Program-made: the position numbers and the translations under genes
The notes under the pieces: generated by a model
What the model saw: only the letters and a program-made list of their open reading frames with translations
Database searches by the model: none
What the model was told of the DNA's origin: nothing
Shown here: positions 1 through 4,227 of the stretch, in pieces
Layout of the letters: the number at the start of each line of letters is the position of its first letter
Position numbering within the stretch: the first letter of the stretch is position 1
Source of the DNA: Alistipes sp.
GTDB taxonomy: Bacteria > Bacteroidota > Bacteroidia > Bacteroidales > Rikenellaceae
Length of the DNA: 8,664 bases
Direction of reading: 5' to 3'
Assembly (NCBI GenBank): GCA_017560305.1
Contig: JAFYOF010000174.1
Coordinates: 1 to 8,664 of the forward strand

Positions 1-1
1 A

Positions 2-133
2 AAGGCTAACAACCCAACTGAGCCAAAGAACGCATCGCTTGTGAAGAAGTATTACGCAGCTTTCCGTCGTGATATGATCTCTTCATTCGGCAGCTTGTTC
101 AACGAGTTGAGCGACTTGAACGCAGCAGAGTAA
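2..133 (+). CDS. C-terminal end of an unidentified protein (5' end outside window)
   Basis: An open frame enters from the left edge and runs for 43 residues to a TAA at 131-133, ending in a helical, hydrophilic tail (the last residues read LFNELSDLNAAE). The codons carry more G+C than the cluster that begins at 591, and an intrinsic terminator follows 22 bases later, both as expected for a genuine gene end. The visible tail has no motif that I can assign to a family. It does not look like ribosomal protein L20, which is the gene reported near some Bacteroidales-1 RNAs. The gene belongs to the transcription unit to the left and appears unrelated to the A+T-rich cluster to the right. Confidence 0.75.
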   Translation, partial: KANNPTEPKNASLVKKYYAAFRRDMISSFGSLFNELSDLNAAE

Positions 134-155
134 TCTGCCCCAGTTCGGCGACTTA

Positions 156-189
156 TCCCACCCGCGAGGGTGGGATTTTTTTTGTTTTT
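156..189 (+). terminator. Intrinsic terminator of the upstream gene
   Basis: A perfect 8-bp stem (156-163 TCCCACCC with 168-175 GGGTGGGA) closes a GCGA tetraloop and is followed by a run of eight T, a G and five more T (176-189). It lies 22 bases after the stop codon at 133 and should isolate the promoter at 256-287 from upstream transcription. There is no T-run on the other side, so it acts on the plus strand only. Confidence 0.92.
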
Positions 190-255
190 GGAGGTAGTTG
201 GTAATTATCTTTTTCGTTTAATTGCATATTTTAATGAACAATGCTCCGCAAGAGT

Positions 256-287
256 GTTGTTCGTTTTGTGAAATTTTGTTATATTTG
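256..287 (+). promoter_or_regulatory. Bacteroidales-type promoter for the structured RNA
   Basis: TATATTTG at 280-287 matches the Bacteroidetes primary-sigma -7 consensus TAnnTTTG. Exactly 20 bases upstream is GTTG (256-259), three of four matches to the -33 TTTG element. The start of transcription would fall at about 291-295. The nearest believable start codon downstream is at 591, so the transcript begins with about 300 untranslated, highly structured bases. Confidence 0.65.
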
Positions 288-290
288 TAG

Positions 291-540
291 TGCTATTGGA
301 TAAATAGCAGACATATAGAAAGTGTTTTCGATGTCCTTCTAAGAAAATGTGGAAGTTTTCAAGACCAAAGGATAAACGAACAGCACTCATTTCTTGTATA
401 GCTATGTGGCTGTACGCATTCTGCGTACCTACCCCATACTATCCAAGTGTGGGGCATTGTAGCGTTTATTTTGGTCAGGTCTTTCCACAACCTTCTTAGA
501 GATAAACGAAATCGACTCCACACTTTCTGTTTTATATAAT
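291..540 (+). ncRNA. Candidate structured RNA, possibly 6S-like / Bacteroidales-1 type
   Basis: After the promoter at 256-287 comes a protein-free stretch whose complementary blocks nest in perfect order. They are 317-325 with 520-528 (9 bp), 328-332 with 511-515 (5 bp), 338-345 with 493-500 (8 bp), 348-354 with 483-489 (7 bp), 363-369 with 470-476 (7 bp) and 372-378 with 463-469 (7 bp). At the apex are two hairpins: 412-418 with 422-428 (7 bp, loop TTC) and 432-438 with 448-454 (7 bp with one G-U). A separate 5' hairpin pairs 291-297 with 303-309. The result is a long rod with an asymmetric internal loop, formally like 6S RNA, which binds RNA polymerase. The Rfam Bacteroidales-1 motif, as I remember it, also starts at a TAnnTTTG promoter and has been linked to 6S. 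I did not match it by sequence. The 3' end is uncertain: the last stem is followed by T-rich GTTTTATAT. The alternative is a long structured leader of the gene at 591. Confidence 0.55.
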
Positions 541-590
541 TACCGCATCATTTTAGGAGTTGAAGGTGCATTGCATACCGTACATACACG

Positions 591-1445
591 ATGTCACTAT
601 TAGACCAACGGATGAGAATAGACCTTGCTAAAAGGTTGGATGGAGAAAATATATCTGTAGCAAAAGGTATTAGCGTTGCAATAAAAGATGATATCTCGTC
701 TAAAGGACTGCCCAGTTACTTTTTCGGTGATAGGAATTCCCGAACTGTGGTCGTTAATCTAAATCCAGGTGAGAATGCAGATAAATGTGACAACGCGTGG
801 GATGAAAGAACAAGTGGCTTTGGAACATCACTTGATAGTTTTATTGAAAAATATGTTGATGAGCAAACTAACTATGGTCTTAAACACGGTGTTGTAAATG
901 GTAAGGCTGATTCGTTCGATGTCAAGCAAGCGGCATTCTTAACGCCTTGGGTGAATAGCGGTATAGGGTTGTCTGCTAATCCAGATTGGAGTAGTGAGGA
1001 ATATCGTATGGAGGCAAAAACAAAAGTAATATGCAATAAGTTACAATTAGAGTTAGTGCCTTATGCTTCTGCGAAGTTTGACATTAACAAGAAGGAGATT
1101 GCCCGCTTCCGCCCTTTTGTTGATACACTTTTAGACGAGATATTTTCAAAGGAAAGAAAGTATATCATCTTTGCTTCAGCAAAGTTTGAGGATATTTTTA
1201 AGGACTATAACGAGGAGCATCCGGAAACTTTTGATTTCTTAAAGGAAAATGAAACATCCTCAGCATTAAAGGCGGATGGAAAACTCAAAGGAAAATGTAG
1301 TGTTGTTAGAATAAATTATAAGGGTAAAGTTTGTACGGTTTTGATTGCCCGAACTTTCCCCAATCAGGGACTCTCAAAAGCATATAGTTTGATGCAGAAA
1401 TACGGAGAGTTTTGCTATAACGCATATATGAATAGTGAAAAATAA
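591..1445 (+). CDS. Putative uracil-DNA-glycosylase-fold protein (Mug/TDG-like motifs)
   Basis: This 284-residue soluble protein has no signal peptide or membrane segment. Three segments fit the uracil-DNA glycosylase (UDG) superfamily in the right order. A hydrophobic strand leads into NLNPG (56-60), resembling the GINPG active-site loop of E. coli Mug. A central strand runs into a helix (KYIIFASAKFEDIF, about 187-200), where Mug has a comparable strand and helix. Near the C-terminus, FPNQGLSKA (256-264) resembles the PN-(x)-GLS DNA-binding loop of Mug, and a Tyr-rich helix follows. If the fold is right, N58 is the candidate catalytic or water-positioning Asn. The protein is longer than Mug (about 170 residues), with an extra N-terminal segment and an insertion between the first two motifs, so its substrate cannot be named. 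It heads an A+T-rich gene group and has no obvious Shine-Dalgarno. The ATG at 591 is the first in frame. The fold is inferred from short motifs by eye. It could be an unrelated conserved family. Confidence 0.45.
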   Translation: MSLLDQRMRIDLAKRLDGENISVAKGISVAIKDDISSKGLPSYFFGDRNSRTVVVNLNPGENADKCDNAWDERTSGFGTSLDSFIEKYVDEQTNYGLKHGVVNGKADSFDVKQAAFLTPWVNSGIGLSANPDWSSEEYRMEAKTKVICNKLQLELVPYASAKFDINKKEIARFRPFVDTLLDEIFSKERKYIIFASAKFEDIFKDYNEEHPETFDFLKENETSSALKADGKLKGKCSVVRINYKGKVCTVLIARTFPNQGLSKAYSLMQKYGEFCYNAYMNSEK

Positions 1446-1512
1446 TACTATTATAAATGGAGAATGCCGAAAATCCAAAGAGTAGGCAAATAACTTAAAA
1501 CTTTAATAAACT

Positions 1513-1695
1513 ATGGGTGCAAAATCTAAAGATCAGATTCGTAATCAAATTGCAAGTTTGCAAGCTAACATTGCATCAATGAAAGCTCAACTTCCAAACA
1601 AAGACGCAAACGCTAAAGCCGCGCTTCGCAATAATATTGCTATAGCACAGGGGCGACTGGCGCAGTTAAAAGCAGATTTGAAGAATGCGAAATAA
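1513..1695 (+). CDS. Small coiled-coil protein of unknown function (60 aa)
   Basis: A 60-residue protein rich in Ala, Lys, Gln and Asn. From about residue 6 to 59 it can be read as two helices with heptad-like spacing of Ile/Leu/Met/Ala (QIASLQANIASMKAQL, then a turn at PNKDAN, then NNIAIAQGRLAQLKADL), suggesting a helical hairpin or a short dimeric coiled coil. There are no Cys residues, no signal peptide and no recognisable domain. The last 11 bases overlap the start of the next gene, which favours translational coupling and supports both as real genes. An A-rich leader (AACTTAAAACTTTAATAAACT) precedes the ATG, as is usual for Bacteroidales translation starts. Possible roles include a partner or adaptor for the downstream acetyltransferase-like protein or a phage- or plasmid-type structural peptide. 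The sequence does not decide between them. Confidence 0.6.
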   Translation: MGAKSKDQIRNQIASLQANIASMKAQLPNKDANAKAALRNNIAIAQGRLAQLKADLKNAK

Positions 1696-2179
1696 AGTTG
1701 TTTCGGATGATATTGTTAAGTGGGTACCGTATTGCAGAGAGGAAATTATCTGTGGGCGGTACTCACTTAATGATTGGCATAAGGCTGTACACGATATTGA
1801 TTCCGACGAGGAGTGGGCAGATTTATTGGATGAGTCATATATTGTGAAATGTTATGTTCTTAAATTATGCTCAAATAATAAATCAATTGCTTTTCTCTAT
1901 ACGAAGAAAGAAGATTTTGCTGGAAAGATTTTTTCAGTACACGGCGGCGGTTGGGAAAATCGCTTAATGTATTATCGCGGATATGTATTAATGCTGAAAC
2001 ATCTTTTAGAACAAGGTCTAAAGATTAGAACTTACTGTCAATTATCCAACCCAACTGCGATTAGGTTTTCTCGAAGTGTAGGTTTTGTGCCATATCGTTA
2101 TACAGACGAAGAAGTCTTTATGTGGATTTCGGTTAGGACATTGAAGAAAAGTAAATTGTACGCAAGATTTTATAAATAG
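1685..2179 (+). CDS. GNAT-like N-acetyltransferase-fold protein
   Basis: A 164-residue soluble protein. The C-terminal half follows the GNAT (acetyl-CoA-dependent N-acetyltransferase) pattern. A strand KIFSVHGGGW (about 79-88) leads into a long helix around GYVLMLKHLLEQG. It continues into a strand (IRTYCQL) and then NPTAIRFSRSVGFVPY, the typical motif in which an Asn begins a helix ending in a Gly-Phe before the last strands. The usual Q/RxxGxG/A pyrophosphate loop is not clear; YYRGYV (about 96-101) sits where it should be, so acetyl-CoA binding is uncertain. The N-terminal half (VKWVPYCREEI and an Asp/Glu-rich stretch) is not recognised. The ATG lies inside the 60-aa gene (11-base overlap), and the next gene starts 7 bases after the stop, so the three probably share one mRNA. 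Its substrate is unknown. Phage and island genes of this kind are common. Confidence 0.6.
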   Translation: MRNKVVSDDIVKWVPYCREEIICGRYSLNDWHKAVHDIDSDEEWADLLDESYIVKCYVLKLCSNNKSIAFLYTKKEDFAGKIFSVHGGGWENRLMYYRGYVLMLKHLLEQGLKIRTYCQLSNPTAIRFSRSVGFVPYRYTDEEVFMWISVRTLKKSKLYARFYK

Positions 2180-2186
2180 CGTTTCT

Positions 2187-2498
2187 ATGATTTTAGTATT
2201 GTCATTCATCATCAACCTGCTTGCGCCTATTGTAAATTCTATAGGATTGTTTGGTTTGATATTTAGCATTATTGAAGATGATATTCATATTTTAATCCTC
2301 TCTGCAATTTTATGTGCTGTAGGTTTTATTTATGGAATATTTGCATATAGTTTAGATGTCCCTCCACGCTGGTTTTGGTCGGAATCGAAAAATGAGATTT
2401 TCGAGTTTGCTGTGACTGCGGTACTTGGATATGCGTGGAATTTTGCAATGTGGCCTTGTGCGATTTATATGGTGTCGGTTGTGGTAGATGCAATTTAA
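2187..2498 (+). CDS. Small three-helix membrane protein of unknown function
   Basis: A 103-residue protein made almost entirely of hydrophobic segments: about 1-29, 33-56 and 71-103. They are separated by an acidic EDDIH turn and by a Pro/Trp-rich charged loop (DVPPRWFWSESKNE, 57-70). It has no signal-peptidase site and no known motif, and is probably an inner-membrane protein. It starts 7 bases after the stop of the GNAT-like gene and is the last gene of the A+T-rich cluster. A 15-bp hairpin-forming repeat begins directly after its TAA, and the strong terminator at 2599-2661 lies 100 bases downstream. A small membrane protein at the end of an accessory operon could be an effector, an immunity protein or an anchor, but nothing in the sequence chooses between these. 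Confidence 0.6.
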   Translation: MILVLSFIINLLAPIVNSIGLFGLIFSIIEDDIHILILSAILCAVGFIYGIFAYSLDVPPRWFWSESKNEIFEFAVTAVLGYAWNFAMWPCAIYMVSVVVDAI

Positions 2499-2513
2499 GA
2501 ACATTAGAAGTTC
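2499..2513. repeat. Copy 1 of a 15-bp direct repeat (hairpin with ATTAGAA loop)
   Basis: GAACATTAGAAGTTC begins immediately after the stop codon at 2496-2498 and recurs exactly at 2791-2805. With its flanks it forms a 6-bp stem (2497-2502 AAGAAC with 2510-2515 GTTCTT) and a 7-base loop. A TTTTAT follows on the plus strand, so this copy could also act as a weak terminator. Confidence 0.7.
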
Positions 2514-2542
2514 TTTTATGGAGATGAAAGATAACTACTAAC

Positions 2543-2716
2543 GGCGGCAGCAGGTTTGAGCAGAGCAAGGAGAGATGATTTGCCAGCGACTTGACGCAGG
2601 GTTGTGCTATTGTGTTGGTGGGAGTTTACTCACTAAATGACACAATGGCACAACCCTTTTTATTGCGTAGCAATATGGCAAATCATAAAATCCGCAGACA
2701 ACTCTGCCATACCGCC
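2543..2716. repeat. Nested imperfect palindrome around the operon terminator
   Basis: Complementary blocks are arranged concentrically: 2543-2547 with 2712-2716 (GGCGG/CCGCC), 2560-2565 with 2702-2707 (GCAGAG/CTCTGC), and 2575-2585 with 2676-2686 (ATGATTTGCCA/TGGCAAATCAT, perfect 11 bp). Further in are 2594-2598 with 2664-2668 and the 17-bp stem 2599-2615 with 2640-2656. The inner 112 bp (2575-2686) is the most convincing part. It may be a degenerate MITE-like palindromic element or simply an extended structured 3' end. No transposase gene or clear target duplication was found. Confidence 0.55.
2599..2661 (+). terminator. Long-stem intrinsic terminator of the 591-2498 cluster
   Basis: A 17-bp stem (2599-2615 GGGTTGTGCTATTGTGT with 2640-2656, all paired except one G-U wobble) encloses a 24-base loop and is followed by TTTTT (2657-2661). 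It lies about 100 bases past the last gene of the cluster and has no T-run on the other side, so it works on the plus strand only. Many intrinsic terminators have shorter stems. The structure sits at the centre of a larger palindrome. Confidence 0.85.
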
Positions 2717-2746
2717 ACACGCTGAAAGGAGTTTATGGAACACCTT

Positions 2747-2786
2747 AAAAAAGAAATAGGCGGGAGTCTCACGACTGCCGCCTATT
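2747..2786 (-). terminator. Minus-strand intrinsic terminator
   Basis: Read on the minus strand, a 14-bp G+C-rich stem (2786-2773 with 2768-2755, one G/G mismatch, four-base loop) runs into TCTTTTTT (2754-2747). On the plus strand the stem is followed by CTCGG and has no T-run, so the polarity is clearly minus. No minus-strand gene between here and 3045 needs it, hence the small-RNA proposal. Confidence 0.65.
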
Positions 2787-2790
2787 CTCG

Positions 2791-2805
2791 GAACATTAGA
2801 AGTTC
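2791..2805. repeat. Copy 2 of the 15-bp direct repeat
   Basis: This copy is identical to 2499-2513 over 15 bases. Its flanks differ but keep the fold: GGAAC (2790-2794) pairs with GTTCC (2802-2806), where copy 1 has AGAAC with GTTCT. The A-T to G-C exchange is compensatory and suggests that the hairpin, with its constant ATTAGAA loop, is what is maintained. Confidence 0.7.
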
Positions 2806-2820
2806 CATAAACTACTAACC

Positions 2821-2851
2821 CAAACTTAAATAAATGAAGAAACCTCGCAAC
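2821..2851 (-). promoter_or_regulatory. Minus-strand Bacteroidales-type promoter
   Basis: CAAACTTA at 2821-2828 is TAAGTTTG on the minus strand, a full match to the -7 consensus TAnnTTTG. CAAC at 2848-2851 (GTTG on the minus strand) stands 19 bases upstream as a three-of-four -33 element. Transcription would start at about 2815 and meet the terminator at 2786-2747. Confidence 0.45.
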
Positions 2852-2908
2852 GGTTATTGCCGTTGCTGTGATAGTATATCGCAAATGATGTGCCATTTAT
2901 TGTGTTGA
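2834..2908 (+). other. Possible remnant of a gene start (MKK... with frameshifted hydrophobic helix)
   Basis: An ATG-AAG-AAA start follows AACTACTAAC and an A-rich stretch, the same arrangement as in front of the glycoside hydrolase gene at 3046. In its own frame it gives only 24 residues, rich in Cys, and stops at 2906-2908. Shifted by one base after the third codon, the same DNA reads LATVIAVAVIVYRK and then stops, which looks like a signal or membrane helix. It could be a decayed gene start, a tiny membrane peptide with a sequencing error, or chance. Confidence 0.2.
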
Positions 2909-2981
2909 ATGGGATTTGTGTCCACTTATGGTGTGCTAAAGTCCAAAACCGATATTTGAGAGATAAATATAATGTCGGGCA

Positions 2982-3013
2982 GTGTCAAGATTGTCAAAAT
3001 TATCTTAACTTTG
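2982..3013 (+). promoter_or_regulatory. Promoter of the glycoside hydrolase gene
   Basis: TAACTTTG at 3006-3013 is a full match to the Bacteroidales -7 consensus TAnnTTTG. The -33 position (around 2982-2985, GTGT) is a poor match. Transcription would start near 3018-3021, leaving a leader of about 25 bases that carries the AACTACTAAC motif (3025-3034) before the ATG at 3046. Confidence 0.6.
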
Positions 3014-3045
3014 TATATAAACTAAACTACTAACACTATACCATT

Positions 3046-4158
3046 ATGAAGAATTTTTTAGAAAAAAAGCAGTTGATGAAGCATCTATGGCGAGGAGTGG
3101 CATTGGCGGTCATTATCGTTATTGCGGCGAGGTGCGGCTTGTGGAGCACGCCCGAGCCTGAGTTGCCAGCGGAGTTCAAGCGTTGGAGCGAGGATAAGGC
3201 TAATGAGTGGTATGCGCAGCAGCCCTGGATGTCGGGTTGTAACTTTATCCCAAGCAACGCAATCAATCAGTTGGAGATGTGGCAGGAGGAGACCTTCAGC
3301 CCCGAGTTGCTTGACAAGGAGCTCGGTTGGGCAGAGGAGTTGGGTTTCAATGTGATGCGCGTCTTTCTGCATAGCAAGGCGTGGGAGGCCGACAAGGAGG
3401 GCTTCAAGAAGCGCATTGATGAGTATCTGACCATCTCGATGAGCCACGGCATTCGCACGATGTTCGTGATCTTCGATGACTGCTGGAACGCCGAGGGCGA
3501 GATTGGAAAGCAGCCCGAGCCAAAGGTGGGTACGCACAATTCGGGATGGCTCAAGGACCCATTCATCTCGCGCCGCGCCGACAAGGAGCAGTTATTTGCA
3601 GAGTTGAAGCCTTATGTGATTGATATTATGACCACCTTCAAGGATGACGAGCGCGTGGTGATGTGGGATGTATATAACGAGCCTAATAGCGACGATTCGA
3701 TTCCATTGCTTGAGAAGGTCTTTGAGTGGGGTCGCGAGGTGAATCCATCGCAGCCGATGACATCAAGTGTCTGGACATTCGGCATTGACCGCATCAGCAG
3801 CGTACAGCTCAAGAATTCGGATGTGGTGAGCTACCACAGCTACTCGGGTCGAGAGGTACATTCGCAGTGGATTAAGTATTTCAAGATGCACAACCGCCCT
3901 GTGGTCTGCACCGAGTATATGGCGCGCACGATTGACAACTGCACATTCCAGAATGTGATGCCGCTGATGAAGGAGCAGAATGTGGTGGCGATAAATTGGG
4001 GTTTTGTGTCGGGCAAGACAAACACCATTTATGCTTGGAACACCCCAATCGAGTCGGGTGAGGAGCCTGAGGTGTGGTTCCACGATATCCTGCGTCAGGA
4101 CAAGACTCCTTACAGCGAGGATGAGATTCGTGTGATTAAGGAATGCAATAAGAGATAG
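3046..4158 (+). CDS. GH5-like (clan GH-A) glycoside hydrolase, membrane-anchored
   Basis: A 370-residue retaining glycoside hydrolase with a (beta/alpha)8-barrel. Proteins of this type in gut Bacteroidales are usually labelled 'cellulase family' or '1,4-beta-xylanase'. A hydrophobic segment (about 17-28, ALAVIIVIAA) directs it to the envelope. The Cys at 30 is preceded by Arg, which does not fit a lipobox, so a signal anchor or cleaved signal is more likely than a lipoprotein. The barrel opens with GCNFIPSNAINQLEMW (about 64-79). FNVMRVFLHS holds a strand-2 Arg. The acid/base is E212 in YNEPN and the nucleophile is E290 in CTEYMAR, with W/N-rich loops around INWGF in between and after. The length fits a single catalytic domain with no binding module. 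Substrate is unproven (a beta-linked plant or mucin-side-chain glycan is plausible). The start could also be Met11 (3076). The gene has its own promoter and stands alone; no SusC/SusD pair is nearby. Confidence 0.85.
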   Translation: MKNFLEKKQLMKHLWRGVALAVIIVIAARCGLWSTPEPELPAEFKRWSEDKANEWYAQQPWMSGCNFIPSNAINQLEMWQEETFSPELLDKELGWAEELGFNVMRVFLHSKAWEADKEGFKKRIDEYLTISMSHGIRTMFVIFDDCWNAEGEIGKQPEPKVGTHNSGWLKDPFISRRADKEQLFAELKPYVIDIMTTFKDDERVVMWDVYNEPNSDDSIPLLEKVFEWGREVNPSQPMTSSVWTFGIDRISSVQLKNSDVVSYHSYSGREVHSQWIKYFKMHNRPVVCTEYMARTIDNCTFQNVMPLMKEQNVVAINWGFVSGKTNTIYAWNTPIESGEEPEVWFHDILRQDKTPYSEDEIRVIKECNKR

Positions 4159-4188
4159 AAATCGCTTATACAATTTCTTAGGAAAGAG

Positions 4189-4224
4189 AATAGGTTGCTC
4201 CGATTGGGGCAACCTATTTTGTTT
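4189..4224. terminator. Bidirectional terminator between convergent units
   Basis: A 13-bp stem (4189-4201 AATAGGTTGCTCC with 4206-4218, one G-T pair) closes a GATT loop. On the plus side it is followed by TTGTTT, ending the glycoside hydrolase unit. Read on the minus strand it is followed by TCTCTTTCC, ending the operon whose last stop is at 4230-4228. It sits between the two stop codons, as expected for convergent genes. Confidence 0.85.
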
Positions 4225-4227
4225 ATC

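Larger units (their letters stand above)
2730..2813. repeat. 12-bp inverted repeat enclosing a 14-bp hairpin
   Basis: AGTTTATGGAAC (2730-2741) is the exact reverse complement of GTTCCATAAACT (2802-2813). Between them lies a second hairpin, 2755-2768 with 2773-2786, around a TCAC loop, with 13 of 14 pairs matched. The right arm of the outer repeat also contains half of repeat copy 2, so 2802-2806 can pair either with 2737-2741 or with 2790-2794. The two structures exclude each other. Confidence 0.75.
2747..2815 (-). ncRNA. Candidate minus-strand small RNA (about 70 nt)
   Basis: The minus strand has a promoter-like pair of elements (2851-2821) and, about 70 bases later, an intrinsic terminator (2786-2747). 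Nothing codable lies between. The predicted RNA would carry a small 5' hairpin (GGAAC-TTCTAAT-GTTCC, minus-strand copy of the 15-bp repeat, 2806-2790) followed by the terminator stem (2786-2755) and a T-run. I do not recognise it as a known family. The second copy of the repeat, at 2499-2513 just after the stop of the membrane-protein gene, gives one possible point of contact with that mRNA. Confidence 0.4.

Noticed and set aside
205..390. 61-codon minus-strand frame opposite the structured RNA
   Set aside because: It has no start context or recognisable protein features and overlaps the promoter and nested stems of the plus-strand RNA; it is probably chance.
291..540. tmRNA, RNase P RNA or a retron RNA
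   Set aside because: I see no tag reading frame or acceptor-like ends, no RNase P signature, and no reverse transcriptase gene nearby.
2326..2568. 80-codon minus-strand frame overlapping the membrane-protein gene
   Set aside because: It is antisense to a better-supported plus-strand gene and reads as low-complexity basic sequence.
2525..2728. TGAAAG at 2525-2530 and 2723-2728 as a target-site duplication around the palindrome
   Set aside because: The match is six bases, sits a few bases away from the symmetric ends on both sides, and is easily expected by chance.
2499..2820. Integron attC sites around the accessory genes
   Set aside because: The paired ends lack the GTTRRRY/RYYYAAC core at the right places and no integrase is in the window.
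2660..2896. 78-codon minus-strand frame
   Set aside because: It runs through the minus-strand promoter, the repeat hairpin and the terminator, and its translation resembles no protein.
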